DNA of 55,510 nt from the IMG/VR virus record IMGVR_UViG_3300049005_000023, positions 1-55,510 of that record; one strand, 5' to 3'. Below the pieces are notes generated by a model, which searched no databases, was not told the DNA's origin, and saw only the letters and a list, made by a program, of their open reading frames with translations. The first letter of the stretch is position 1; every line of letters begins with the position of its first letter. This document shows positions 31,525 to 39,779 of the stretch, piece by piece. Position numbers and translations under genes: made by a program. The DNA comes from a virus.

Positions 31525-31558
31525 GTCAGTCTCCTCGGAATCGTGTCGTCGTACCAAA

Positions 31559-31588
31559 ACCGGTACCCGCATCCCTGCGAGTACCGGT
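31559..31588 (-). terminator. Hairpin after the major capsid gene
   Basis: ACCGGTAC (31559-31566) and GTACCGGT (31581-31588) with an inner CGC...GCG pairing lie just downstream of the capsid stop (31595). As with the tail-tube gene, it probably limits read-through after an abundantly made protein. Confidence 0.7.
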
Positions 31589-31594
31589 CTCAGA

Positions 31595-32647
31595 TCACTG
31601 AACCGTCGCGGTGAGGGTCAGGTCCGGGTTGGCCAGAACCGGGAAGCCGACGGCGGTCGCGAGCGTCCACGTGGCGACCGGGTCCATCTCCTTCATCGGA
31701 ACCGCGACCATGCCGGGAGCCTGGTCCTGCTGGATCAGCCCAGCCTCGGCCAGTTCCAGCGCCTCGGCCGTGGTACCGAACAGCGTCGCACCGAGGGGCT
31801 CGGTGGTCGGCGGCATCAGGATTACCTTGTTCGCCGCGATTGGCCGAGTCTGGGTGCCATCCACCCGGACCACGGTGTCGTACGCCACGAACGGCGGCAG
31901 GCCGTACGCCTGGAAGACGGCGTTGACCATATCGACGGTGACGATGCCCGGCGTACCTGCCGGCCCCGCCGCGAGCGCCCGGATCTCCGCGTTCCGCATC
32001 AAGTTGCTGATGACGGCGGTGGAGGTGAGGGCGTACGCCGGCTGGATACCGTTGGTGTCGATGTAGGTCTGCATCCACGTCCGCATGTCCGAGACCGGAG
32101 TCGCGGAGGCAATCGTGGACCACACGGTGCCTGCGGTAACGGTGTGCCCAGCCTTGCGGCCGAAGTCGATCGTCGCAGGCGCCACGCCGTTTTCGTTGAT
32201 CGTGACGGTTGCCTTCTCCAGCACCTCTCCGCGGAAGAGCTCGAACCGGGCCGCCACCGACCGCGCCATGTTGGCCGCGTCGTTGAAGATGGCATCGATC
32301 AGCTCGGTGTTGGTCTGCGGTGACAGGCCTCGCATCAGGCCGCGGTTGCGCAGCCGCTCTTCCTCCCCCAGCCGGACCTTCTGGCTGACGGGCAGCAACT
32401 CGCCCATGATCCGCTCAACGCCCTGACGTCCGGTAATCGGCGCCTCGGCGTCCCACGAGCGGACCTTGGCCGCGTTCTGGTCGCGGAAGGATCCACGCAC
32501 GATCCGGAACGTGATCTCGCCGTCCGGCGTGGTGTCGTTCGGGAGGTAGTTGGATAGCACGAACTGGTTTCGATCGGCTTCCATCTGAGCAGAACGGGTG
32601 TACCCCAGCAGCTCCTGCGGGTTCACCAGATCGGTGAGCATCACCAT
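31595..32647 (-). CDS. Major capsid protein (gpE-like)
   Basis: A 350-aa protein with the Phage_cap_E pattern: NPQELLGYTRSAQMEADRNQFVLSNYLPN at the start, GEITFRIVRGSFRDQNAAKVRSWDAEAPITGRQG in the middle N-arm region, and a C-terminal EALELAEAGLIQQDQAPGMVAVPMKEMDPVATWTLATAVGFPVL typical of the family. HK97-fold shell subunit. ATG 32647 has only a weak ribosome site. The gene is preceded by decoration protein and scaffold, the usual order. Confidence 0.92.
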   Translation of the reverse strand: MVMLTDLVNPQELLGYTRSAQMEADRNQFVLSNYLPNDTTPDGEITFRIVRGSFRDQNAAKVRSWDAEAPITGRQGVERIMGELLPVSQKVRLGEEERLRNRGLMRGLSPQTNTELIDAIFNDAANMARSVAARFELFRGEVLEKATVTINENGVAPATIDFGRKAGHTVTAGTVWSTIASATPVSDMRTWMQTYIDTNGIQPAYALTSTAVISNLMRNAEIRALAAGPAGTPGIVTVDMVNAVFQAYGLPPFVAYDTVVRVDGTQTRPIAANKVILMPPTTEPLGATLFGTTAEALELAEAGLIQQDQAPGMVAVPMKEMDPVATWTLATAVGFPVLANPDLTLTATVQ

Positions 32648-32666
32648 GAGAACTCAAACCCCTCTG

Positions 32667-33068
32667 TTACACGTACCGGAAGAGTCCGAGGGTGGTACCC
32701 GCGGCCGGAAGGGTGGAGGTGCGGCCGGTGTAGGTCGGCACCTTGGACACGATGATCTCGCCGTTCCACATGGCAGCGACCGCGGTGTTCGCAGCCGCCT
32801 GTGTCGCGCCTGCGGTGAGATCGACGGTGTGGAGCAGGTAGCCGTCGATCACGTCGGTCGAGATCGCCGGCTTGAAGCGTCCGGTACCGGACACGCGGTT
32901 CAGCGGTACACCGCTCGGCACGGTGCCCGCGGCGAACTCGGTGACGGCGATGCACGCCGCGGCATCCAACGTCACCGAATCGGCGTTGTCGGTACCTTCC
33001 TTCGACGCGAGCCACGACTGGTCTTCTGCACCGAACGTGAGCTTGCGGATTCCGAGGTTCATGCCCAT
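32667..33068 (-). CDS. Head decoration protein
   Basis: A 133-aa protein between scaffold and capsid genes, the gpD-like position in gpE-type heads. ATG 33068 is chosen since GGAGG is nine bases upstream; the GTG at 33077 would be too close. The strand-rich sequence includes FKPAISTDVIDGYLLHTVDLTAGATQAAANTAVAAMWNGEIIVSKVPT, typical of trimeric decoration proteins that cement the shell. Confidence 0.82.
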   Translation of the reverse strand: MGMNLGIRKLTFGAEDQSWLASKEGTDNADSVTLDAAACIAVTEFAAGTVPSGVPLNRVSGTGRFKPAISTDVIDGYLLHTVDLTAGATQAAANTAVAAMWNGEIIVSKVPTYTGRTSTLPAAGTTLGLFRYV

Positions 33069-33096
33069 TCCGGACACCCTCCTTCAGTGGGACTGA

Positions 33097-33837
33097 TCAG
33101 GCCTTCTCTTTCAGCAGAGGGTTGCGCGCCGTCCGCTTTGCCAGCTGCTCCTCGAAGCGTTTGGCTCCGGCGGCGTACAGATCCTCTCCACTCTTTGGCT
33201 TCGGCGGGCGTCCGGCCGGGTCGCTGCTGGGCAGCTTGCCGGTCTTCTTGCCGTCGTCGCTTTCTGGGGTCTTGCCGGCGAAGATTTCCGGGAACTCCTT
33301 CTTGGCGTCCTGGACATCGGCCAGGACATCCTCGTAGGTAGCACCCGTCTCCACCGTGATCATCTTCCGCACCCGGGCCAGCTTCTTGTCGTCACCGGCA
33401 AACCCTTCGGCCGCCAGCGCGCGTTCGATGCGTGCCTCCAGCACCTCGACTGCCGCCTCACGCTTGGCTGCTTCCGCTGCCGCGCGCTCCTTAGCTGCCG
33501 TCTGGCGCTCTTTTTCGGCTTCGGACTTGGTCGCGTCCTCAGCTTCGCGTTGCTTCTTGACGATCTCCGCGGCTTCCGCAGGCGTGCAACCGAGTAGGTC
33601 GGCGATCGCCTTTTCGGCTGCCGCCTTGCCCTCGGCCTTCTGCTTGGCCGCAATCTTGTTCAGCTCCGCCTGCGTGAAAGTCTTTCCCGCAGGTTTGCCG
33701 CTGTCGTCGTCCGGTACCGGATCGGGCTCCGGCGTCGGCTCGGGAGCCGGTGCGGAGAACTTCCCGGACAGCGCCGCACGCCCCAGCACGTAGGTGCCGG
33801 GCCGCCTGCTCCGTCGTACGGATTCGGGCAGCGTCAT
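33097..33837 (-). CDS. Capsid scaffolding protein
   Basis: A 246-aa protein: Pro/Glu/Asp-rich N-terminal part, a long charged helix (about 60-150) of Lys/Ala/Glu coiled coil (EKERQTAAKERAAAEAAKREAAVEVLEARIERAL) and a Lys-rich C-terminal tail that would bind the inner capsid face. Composition and position just before decoration and capsid genes mark it as the scaffold (DUF4355-like). ATG 33837; the 212-bp region upstream contains site F and a hairpin. Confidence 0.85.
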   Translation of the reverse strand: MTLPESVRRSRRPGTYVLGRAALSGKFSAPAPEPTPEPDPVPDDDSGKPAGKTFTQAELNKIAAKQKAEGKAAAEKAIADLLGCTPAEAAEIVKKQREAEDATKSEAEKERQTAAKERAAAEAAKREAAVEVLEARIERALAAEGFAGDDKKLARVRKMITVETGATYEDVLADVQDAKKEFPEIFAGKTPESDDGKKTGKLPSSDPAGRPPKPKSGEDLYAAGAKRFEEQLAKRTARNPLLKEKA

Positions 33838-33961
33838 GTTTCCTCCCAGATACCTCGTCCTGCGTCGAACGGTGCAGGTCCCGCATCAGTCCCGGATGCC
33901 CCGGGTGGTTTGACAGACAGTTTGCCACGTCCGCGCCAGATGTTGGGCGCGGACGCAGAGA

Positions 33962-33992
33962 AGCCCCGGACCGTGGGGGACAGTCCGGGGCT
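33962..33992 (-). terminator. Hairpin in the scaffold gene leader
   Basis: AGCCCCGGAC (33962-33971) and GTCCGGGGCT (33983-33992) form a perfect 10-bp stem. It is downstream of portal and of promoter/operator site F but 125 bases upstream of the scaffold ATG, so it either ends the terminase-portal transcript or acts as an attenuator. Confidence 0.7.
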
Positions 33993-34031
33993 CAGGGGGA
34001 ACTCTGCAATCGCGCCTTGTTGGCGTTGAAA

Positions 34032-34060
34032 CTGTAACCCGTCTATAGACTAAGACGCAA
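34032..34060 (-). promoter_or_regulatory. CTATAG-type promoter/operator at the portal stop (site F)
   Basis: Plus strand CTGTAA (34032-34037), CCCGT, CTATAG (34043-34048). On the minus strand TTGCGT (34060-34055) is 17 bp from TTACAG (34037-34032), the same geometry as the stronger sites. It would start a transcript toward the scaffold gene; a hairpin follows within about 40 bases. Confidence 0.55.
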
Positions 34061-35999
34061 CAGGCTGCGGTGGTTGAGTTCCATTCGGGGCGGGAGGCTG
34101 CGGCTGATTCGGGTCTGCTGGTGGGATCGGCAGGTTCCCCGGGTGCACGATGATCGGCGCCGGCGGAGGCTCGGGTGCGGGCGGAGGCTCTGGCATCCCG
34201 AGGAAGTCCGCGACCGCGTCCTTGTCTCCCGTGGCATCAAGCAGCTGGTTCGCCGCCTCAAAATCGCGCTGCTGGATCCGCTCGATTTCCTCTAGCACCG
34301 ATTCGATCGGCATCCCGGCGTTCATCAGCATCCGGATCGCCGTTTCGATGCTGACCGCCTTGGCGGCGTACAGCGCAGTGACCTGCGTGACAGCCGCCTG
34401 CTGGTCCTGCGGCAGGAAACTGCCCATGCCCACCTCGGTGTGGATCCACTCCTTCGGCACCTCACCGACGTCTTCGCCAGCGGACTGTGCGGCGAGGAAC
34501 ATGCGATGCGCGAACTTGAGCATCAGCGGGTACTTCTCGGCGCGAACCAGCCGCATCCCGCGAATCAGGGCATCCGTCGGGCCGAATCCGAGCTGAAGCG
34601 CAACGCCGGACGGAACTTCGCTCGGCTTGATCCGGCCCAGCAACGCCTCGGACACCCGGCTGTTGGTGGACAGTCGCTTCAGCAAGAACTCGATGTACCC
34701 CATCAGCGCGTCCAGCGCCTTAGAGGTATCCAGCACGTCCATCTTGCCTTCGCCGGTCTCCAGAATCTCGCCCGGTCGGTAGGTGAGCATGGACCGGCCC
34801 TTCTGGTCCCGGGCGACGGATGCGCCTTGCAGAGCCAGAATGGGATGCCCGGTGGTTGCGCTAGCGGCCGACAGGTCGGTGTCGGCCGAGCTCAAGTCGT
34901 CCAGGATCTGCAGCACGGTGGCGACCAGGCTGCGGCCGTAGTGGTTCAGCAGCGACACGGTGTTCGGAACGTGAACGACAGGGATGAAGTCGATGTGCAG
35001 ATCCTGGCGCTTGACCGGCTGGCCCTCCTCGTCCAGCTCGTAGATCGCCGTACCCTCGGTCAGGTCGTCGATCGAGCGGTTGCTCTTGTCGACCAGCCAC
35101 GTTGCATCGGTGTAGTAGCAGGTTTTCGTGGACGGGTTGTCGTTCCAGGGGTACAGCCGCTGGATCCGTCCGACCGCGTCCCTACTGTCGCCGGAGAACA
35201 GCTGATCGCCAGCGCCAAGCAACCGCCGCGGCGTCCCGGCACGCTCGGCCGGCTCGATGTCGCCGAGCTCCCAGGTGATCCGGCGAATCCGGCACCGGGT
35301 GCCCAGCGGTTCGTTCGGGTCTTCAGGAACCTCCCAGGCGATGTGCACCCGCTCGGGGTAGTCGTCCTCGTTGGTGTCGGTCAGTACCGGAAAGTAGAAC
35401 GCCGGATCCCAGACACGTAGCCGTGGACGCTTCTTGTCCGCCGACCAGCCGAGCGAGTAGACCCCGTCGCCGAGCCCGACAGACAGCCGTTCGGTCTCGA
35501 TCATTTTCAGCCCGAGGCGCTCATCGGTGGCCCACTGCCGCAGGAAGTCCTGCAGATCCATCGCGGCCTGAGCCTCGCGCCGTCGGGCTTCTTCGTCGGG
35601 GTCCGGCTGTGGTGCCGGTTCTGGGTTTCCGCTGAGATCTGTCTCTGGCGATTCCGGCGGCTCCTCGAGCGCGAGCTCCTCCGCGCCTTCAGTGACGATC
35701 TGCTGGTTCTCGCCGAGCAGCGCGTTGACAACGGTTTCCACCAGCAACGCGGCGTCGCCGTACTCGCGCCGGTCGTTGATCTCCAGCCGGTTACCTGCGA
35801 AGAACTCCCGCCCTGCGTTGTCCTGGTAGGCGCGCAAGATCGCGTACGCCTGCAACCTGCGGAAGTGCTCAGGCCCGGCCCAGTCGGGCGGGCGGAAACC
35901 CACGCCTTCGCCGATCTGCATCCGATTGCCGAAATGGCGCTTGAAGGAGATCGGAGTCCAGGCATCAAAGACGATTTCGCGCGGGTCAGCAGTGTTCAC
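34050..35999 (-). CDS. Portal protein
   Basis: A 649-aa portal directly after terL. GTG 35999 (MNTADPREIVFDAW) is used because GGGAGG lies just upstream. Features: an N-terminal helical part, a core with YPERVHIAWEVPEDP and DFIPVVHVPNTVSLLNHYGRSLVATVLQILDDLSSADTDLSAASATTGHPILALQGA typical of actinophage portals, and a Pro-rich, probably disordered C-terminus (EPPPAPEPPPAPIIV...). It forms the dodecameric DNA gate. Confidence 0.9.
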   Translation of the reverse strand: MNTADPREIVFDAWTPISFKRHFGNRMQIGEGVGFRPPDWAGPEHFRRLQAYAILRAYQDNAGREFFAGNRLEINDRREYGDAALLVETVVNALLGENQQIVTEGAEELALEEPPESPETDLSGNPEPAPQPDPDEEARRREAQAAMDLQDFLRQWATDERLGLKMIETERLSVGLGDGVYSLGWSADKKRPRLRVWDPAFYFPVLTDTNEDDYPERVHIAWEVPEDPNEPLGTRCRIRRITWELGDIEPAERAGTPRRLLGAGDQLFSGDSRDAVGRIQRLYPWNDNPSTKTCYYTDATWLVDKSNRSIDDLTEGTAIYELDEEGQPVKRQDLHIDFIPVVHVPNTVSLLNHYGRSLVATVLQILDDLSSADTDLSAASATTGHPILALQGASVARDQKGRSMLTYRPGEILETGEGKMDVLDTSKALDALMGYIEFLLKRLSTNSRVSEALLGRIKPSEVPSGVALQLGFGPTDALIRGMRLVRAEKYPLMLKFAHRMFLAAQSAGEDVGEVPKEWIHTEVGMGSFLPQDQQAAVTQVTALYAAKAVSIETAIRMLMNAGMPIESVLEEIERIQQRDFEAANQLLDATGDKDAVADFLGMPEPPPAPEPPPAPIIVHPGNLPIPPADPNQPQPPAPNGTQPPQPVAS

Positions 36000-36050
36000 G
36001 TGTGCGCCTCCCAACGCTCGGATGTTGCCCTGATGGTATCGGCGAATCGA

Positions 36051-37544
36051 TCACCGTCGGCCCGCCAACCTCTCGTCGTTGTAGCCGCCACCTTCGCCGG
36101 TCCGCGGCTGGAGCAGCAGATAGGTGCCGGCCCACACGACCGCATCCAGCAAGTTCGGCGAAACCTCGCCCGGCGCACCGGTGAACGTGGTGGCCTCCTC
36201 CTCGAACTGCTCGTGCGTCGTGCCAACCAACCGGATCCGGTACGGCAGCCCGGCCTCGGCCAGGTCCTCGTCGTACGCGAACAGGCCGGCCACCGGGCGC
36301 GCCCGGGTGATCTTGCCCTCCGACGCCCAGACGGTCTTGACAATCGCGTACCTGTCCTTGTTCTGAATCAGCGTCTTGACCCACTTGCCGCCGTGGTTCT
36401 TTTCGACCACGATCGCATCGCAGCTCTTCTCCGCAGCCAGCTGGACGGTCTTCTTCGCCATCATGTTCGGGTCGGCGCGCCAGCCGTCTGTGAACTCCAC
36501 GTATCCGACGCCGTCCATGCCGAGGCTTACCACCGCTACGCCGTACGCGTCACCTTTGCCGTCCTCGTTGCCGTCCGACGGGTCGACCGCGAGTACCCGG
36601 GCCTGGACCACGACGTTGAGCTTGAACCATTCCGGTGTGACCCGGCCGCCATCCAGGTCGGACTGCTGCCACAGCGCCCCCTCCACGGAGTCGATAGCGT
36701 CCCAATCGCCGTGCTCCATCGCCAGCGCCAGTGCTTTGTTGGTGTTGCGCAGCGCCCGGATCCGGTTGCGGTACGACGGGTCCCGCGCCTCCAGGATCGG
36801 GTTGTCCGCCAGCGTGGCCGGCACGAACACCCGGCTGTTCGGCTCGGGGTGCTCGTTGGACGGCTTCGGCGTCCACACCTCGAACGGGATCGGCGGTTGG
36901 CTGCCGGTGTAGTCGTCTGGTTTCGGCTTGACCCACCGGCGCTTCACCCATTTGTGCCCCCGCCCACCGGGGTTGCAGGTCGCGATCAAGTGGGAGCGGA
37001 TCCCTGGCCCGGGCGGGCGGAGCCGGACGATCATCCGGTCCACCTGTTCTTCCTCAAACTCGGTGATCTCCTCGAAGGCGATAACTCCGTACTCGGTGCC
37101 CTGGTAGTCCTCAACGCTCTTCAGGTCCGGCAGCGAGGCCATGTCCAGCACCGACCCGTTCGGAAATGCCCAGGTGTGCTTGACCTCGTTGTACCGTCCG
37201 CCGTGCCGCATGTACATCTGCTTGGACCGCGGGATCAGGGTCCGTTCGAGCGACGGGTGCACTCGCCGGAAGATAACGCCGCGGTTCATCGGGAAACCGA
37301 GCATCTGGTCGAGCACATAGTGCAGAAGCCACTCGGACTTGCCGCCGCCGGCCGCGCCGCCGTACAGCGTCTCAACTGCCCGAGTTGCCAGCTCGGTGGC
37401 CAACTGCTGCTTAGGCTGCGGCAGCCACTCCTCGTCCTCATGCTGCCGCACCCGGGCTAGCAGCTCGGTAACCTCCCGGCGCTCGTCCTGCGTCATCAGC
37501 TCAATCTCAGCGTCCGACGGGATCCAGAGCGGTTCGGTAGTCAT
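36051..37544 (-). CDS. terL: Terminase large subunit
   Basis: A 497-aa packaging motor. The ATPase shows Walker A YGGAAGGGKS (61-70) and Walker B GVIAFEE (153-159); the nuclease domain has VDPSDG near 310 and LLDAVVWA near the C-terminus. ATG 37544 is preferred: the only longer start, GTG 37589, would place a perfect terminator hairpin inside the gene. No ribosome site precedes ATG 37544, and dyad site G overlaps the start codon itself, so leaderless or poorly initiated translation, or direct repression at the start, is possible. The putative small subunit lies ~9 kb upstream. Confidence 0.93.
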   Translation of the reverse strand: MTTEPLWIPSDAEIELMTQDERREVTELLARVRQHEDEEWLPQPKQQLATELATRAVETLYGGAAGGGKSEWLLHYVLDQMLGFPMNRGVIFRRVHPSLERTLIPRSKQMYMRHGGRYNEVKHTWAFPNGSVLDMASLPDLKSVEDYQGTEYGVIAFEEITEFEEEQVDRMIVRLRPPGPGIRSHLIATCNPGGRGHKWVKRRWVKPKPDDYTGSQPPIPFEVWTPKPSNEHPEPNSRVFVPATLADNPILEARDPSYRNRIRALRNTNKALALAMEHGDWDAIDSVEGALWQQSDLDGGRVTPEWFKLNVVVQARVLAVDPSDGNEDGKGDAYGVAVVSLGMDGVGYVEFTDGWRADPNMMAKKTVQLAAEKSCDAIVVEKNHGGKWVKTLIQNKDRYAIVKTVWASEGKITRARPVAGLFAYDEDLAEAGLPYRIRLVGTTHEQFEEEATTFTGAPGEVSPNLLDAVVWAGTYLLLQPRTGEGGGYNDERLAGRR

Positions 37545-37557
37545 AGAGAAATGATAG
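37541..37557 (-). promoter_or_regulatory. Dyad element over the terL start codon (site G)
   Basis: TCATAG (37541-37546), AGAAA, TGATAG (37552-37557); on the minus strand CTATCA, TTTCT, CTATGA, in which the second half contains the terL ATG. It is flanked upstream by the terminator at 37559-37583. No -35 is visible. Confidence 0.55.
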
Positions 37558-37558
37558 A

Positions 37559-37583
37559 GCCCGCCAGCACGAGACTGGCGGGC
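37559..37583 (-). terminator. Terminator between accessory region and terL
   Basis: GCCCGCCAG (37559-37567) and CTGGCGGGC (37575-37583) form a perfect 9-bp stem with a 7-base loop. It separates the accessory operon from the packaging/structural operon, right in front of site G. Confidence 0.8.
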
Positions 37584-37608
37584 TTCCACCCTTGCACCCG
37601 AGAGGAGT

Positions 37609-38073
37609 CTACCCGCACCATTGCTTCAGCGCGGTGTCCATGTCTGCGGCAAGCTGGCCGTAGATATAGGCCAGGTCTTCTTCGCGGCTCATGTCGTCGT
37701 ACGCCGTTCCGAGGTTCAGTTCGACGTCCACGTTCATTCGGTATGTCGAGCAGGCCGCATGCAGGAGTTCGTGGTAAATCACTTCCGGGTAGAGGTTCTC
37801 CGCCGAGAGCCGAATCACTCCGGCCAGCCCGGTAGACGGCCAGAGCATTGGCCCTGCCGGGGCAGACGGGTCGTCACTTACCTCGAGCACGGCGCGGACC
37901 GGTTGGCAGCAGGCCATGGTTGATTTACCCCAAAAACTCCAGCCCATCCGCGGGTTGTGCCGATGCGCCGCCCGCCGCAGATCCTCGGCCGACTCGTGCA
38001 CCCGGACCCACCACCAGCGCGGCGTGATTCGGGTGGACGAGATCCGCCAGGACTGGAGGATCAACTGATCCAC
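37609..38073 (-). CDS. Putative HExxH zinc metallopeptidase-like protein
   Basis: A 154-aa protein with HELLH at residues 101-105, flanked by a hydrophobic strand (GVIRLSAENLYPEVIY) and followed by a helix with Asp/Glu residues (MSREEDLAYIYGQLAADMD) that may supply the third zinc ligand. This is the layout of small minigluzincin- or ImmA-like domains. It is the last gene before terL. Whether it is a protease or a degenerate domain used for binding is unknown. GTG 38073 overlaps the upstream stop by 13 bases; TTG 38064 is an alternative start. Confidence 0.65.
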   Translation of the reverse strand: MDQLILQSWRISSTRITPRWWWVRVHESAEDLRRAAHRHNPRMGWSFWGKSTMACCQPVRAVLEVSDDPSAPAGPMLWPSTGLAGVIRLSAENLYPEVIYHELLHAACSTYRMNVDVELNLGTAYDDMSREEDLAYIYGQLAADMDTALKQWCG

Positions 38074-38249
38074 CCGGGCAGATGCCTGTTCCAGTTAGGC
38101 ACTACCCGCGGCGTGCTGCCCTCCCACTCGACCACGAGATCTGGAATCGAGTGATTCGGCCAGTGCCGGGCGGCCTGAAAGCCTGCAATCCAGGCGTCCT
38201 TCGCCGCCTCGGCAACGCGGTGACGCTGCGCCGTATCGGCGGGGGTCAC
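38061..38249 (-). CDS. Small hypothetical protein (62 aa)
   Basis: GTG start in a GTGA overlap with the gene before it. The 62-aa product has a helical first half (AEAAKDAWIAGFQAARHW) and a Trp-containing second half (VVEWEGSTPRVVPNWNRHLPGW). Part of the compact accessory operon; no known family. Confidence 0.6.
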   Translation of the reverse strand: MTPADTAQRHRVAEAAKDAWIAGFQAARHWPNHSIPDLVVEWEGSTPRVVPNWNRHLPGWIS

Positions 38250-38497
38250 GCTCTGTCCTTGTGCTTGAAGGTCATCTGCAGTGTTCCGTTACGGTAGTTG
38301 GTCCAGCTGCTGCGTACCATGTCGGCCCCAGTGAACCAGATCACGTCATCGGCCGCTAGGACGTCAGCAACGCCCTCCGGTTCTTTGTCCAGATCAACGG
38401 CGAGCACCCAGACACGGCCATCCCCCTCCGTCACCCCCATCGCGTTCCGGATGTCCTCTACCTGCTCGGCAGTCAGGATCCGCCTCTCCGCGGTCAC
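38246..38497 (-). CDS. Small hypothetical protein (83 aa)
   Basis: GTG 38497 is chosen for the GTGA overlap with the DUF3310 gene stop. The product has a helix (TAEQVEDIRNAMG), a beta part (RVWVLAVDLDKEPEGVADVLAADDVIWFTGADMV) and a last strand (NGTLQMTFKHKD). No motif identifies a function. Confidence 0.6.
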   Translation of the reverse strand: MTAERRILTAEQVEDIRNAMGVTEGDGRVWVLAVDLDKEPEGVADVLAADDVIWFTGADMVRSSWTNYRNGTLQMTFKHKDRA

Positions 38498-38811
38498 CGC
38501 TCGCACGCCTCGATCTCGCGTTGCAGGTAGAACGCCGCCTTGCGCAGGTCGGCGGCGTACGCCGCGCCCGGCTTCCGGCCGGCCCGAGCAAGGTACTTGA
38601 CCGTGCTGCCGATGTTGAAACCGAGGTTCCAGGCCTCGATGACCTTGATCGCCTCGTACGTGTTGTCCTGCCCGCCGTAGTGCGCCGGGTGGTCGATCTC
38701 CTCGTACTCCGGCTGCGACAGCGCAGGCAGCCGGTGCGCCGTCAGGTTAGTCAGCGCCTCCGCGGCACTGCTGCCGTCATCGACCTTGACTGCGTTGCTT
38801 GCCTCAGACAT
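38494..38811 (-). CDS. DUF3310-family protein
   Basis: A 105-aa protein with the DUF3310 core IDHPAHYGG...YEAIKVIEAWNLGFNIGSTVKYLARAGRK followed by a helix (DLRKAAFYLQREIEAC). The family is very common in phages of many hosts, often called nucleotide-kinase-like or SaV protein, but its true activity is unsettled. It overlaps the HTH protein gene by eight bases. Confidence 0.88.
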   Translation of the reverse strand: MSEASNAVKVDDGSSAAEALTNLTAHRLPALSQPEYEEIDHPAHYGGQDNTYEAIKVIEAWNLGFNIGSTVKYLARAGRKPGAAYAADLRKAAFYLQREIEACER

Positions 38812-39310
38812 CTGTTTCGTCTCCCGGTTGGTGGTTGTTCTGCTTGGCTTGCTGCATAACGTACCTGCGTACTGTGGACGGGCTGCGCATCTGCACTCCG
38901 GCTCGCTGCAACGTTCTGCGGATGGTCGTGTGCGACACTCCGAACAGCTTGCCGATCTGCCGTGCCGATGCGAACGTCTCCGCGTACATCCGCACTACCT
39001 CGGCAGCCTGTTCCTCTGTCAGACGGCGCATCCGCATCGGTTCCAGATCCGCTAGTGCAATGCCTCGCCTGCGCATGTACTCGCGGGTGCGCCTGCTCTG
39101 TTTCCTGCATTGCACACAGCGCCCGTCCGACGTCAGCAACCCCGGCTTCCCGGTGTGATGGAGCTTTCGCTGGCACAGTTCCTGCAATGTTCGGGTGAAG
39201 TAGTACTCCTCCCGCGCTCTGCGGTTGTCCTCGTTCCACGCGTCGAACCACATCCGCATGACCGCGGTGTTGCGCAGTACGGGTGCTCTGACTTCTATTG
39301 CCTTTAGCAA
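38804..39310 (-). CDS. HTH DNA-binding protein with Cys motif
   Basis: A 168-aa protein from TTG 39310, which has GGGAGGCAAG upstream. The C-terminal half contains a resolvase/Hin-type HTH: LTEEQAAEVVRMYAETFASARQIGKLFGVSHTTIRRTLQRAG. The N-terminal half has C-x-R...C-x-x-C (ELCQRKLHHTG...GRCVQCRKQSRRTREY), a likely zinc site. It may be a transcription factor, and is a reasonable candidate for binding the CTATAG dyads, because it lies in a unit driven by one of them (site H). Confidence 0.75.
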   Translation of the reverse strand: MLKAIEVRAPVLRNTAVMRMWFDAWNEDNRRAREEYYFTRTLQELCQRKLHHTGKPGLLTSDGRCVQCRKQSRRTREYMRRRGIALADLEPMRMRRLTEEQAAEVVRMYAETFASARQIGKLFGVSHTTIRRTLQRAGVQMRSPSTVRRYVMQQAKQNNHQPGDETDV

Positions 39311-39326
39311 CTTGCCTCCCTGCGCG

Positions 39327-39779
39327 CTACCAGCCCGGGTAAAAGAAGACGATGAAGGCGAACAGAAACATGATGAAAGCAACGATTCCGAGCGCCAAGC
39401 CGAGCTCTCCGTTGGTCGGAAACGGCGGTCGCGGGGCCCTGTGAAGCGCGATGTGCCCCTCAGCATCGTCGGCCCAGTCTTGATACAGGTCGTCCTCGAG
39501 CTTGTGGAAGGTGTGCTCGCCGGTGGTCTCCTCGATGCGCATCCCCGGCGCCGCGGCCGGCGTCAGCGCCAGCCAGTCGAACGCCCGGTCCATCGCCACG
39601 TCTGGGAAGCGGTCCGACCCGCCGACCCGCACGACGTACGGCTTCATGCTGTCCTGGATGGCGATCACCTGTCCCAGCCGGTGGTCAAGCTCCGGTAGCT
39701 CGGTCACACGTACCCAGTCCCCGATCAGGAACGCCCTGCGGCGGCCGTGGTAGGTCGCCTCGACCTTCTGATTGCTCAT
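39327..39779 (-). CDS. SH3/KOW-like protein with C-terminal membrane anchor (150 aa)
   Basis: The N-terminal ~60 residues read as a beta barrel (RRRAFLIGDWVRVTELPELDHRLGQVIAIQDSMKPYVVRVGG), the middle is acidic, and the C-terminus is a single strong membrane helix (ELGLALGIVAFIMFLFAFIVFFYPGW). A tail-anchored cytoplasmic protein is predicted. Its ATG overlaps the stop of the 51-aa membrane micro-gene (ATGA). Confidence 0.65.
   Translation of the reverse strand: MSNQKVEATYHGRRRAFLIGDWVRVTELPELDHRLGQVIAIQDSMKPYVVRVGGSDRFPDVAMDRAFDWLALTPAAAPGMRIEETTGEHTFHKLEDDLYQDWADDAEGHIALHRAPRPPFPTNGELGLALGIVAFIMFLFAFIVFFYPGW

Noticed and set aside
35865-37460. 531-codon plus-strand open frame antisense to terL and portal start
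   Set aside because: Shadow frame of terL, composition typical of GC-rich antisense; the minus strand encodes full terminase motifs.
37545-37589. Longer terL start at GTG 37589
   Set aside because: The added 15 codons are a perfect terminator hairpin plus operator and encode a sequence unlike terminase N-termini.
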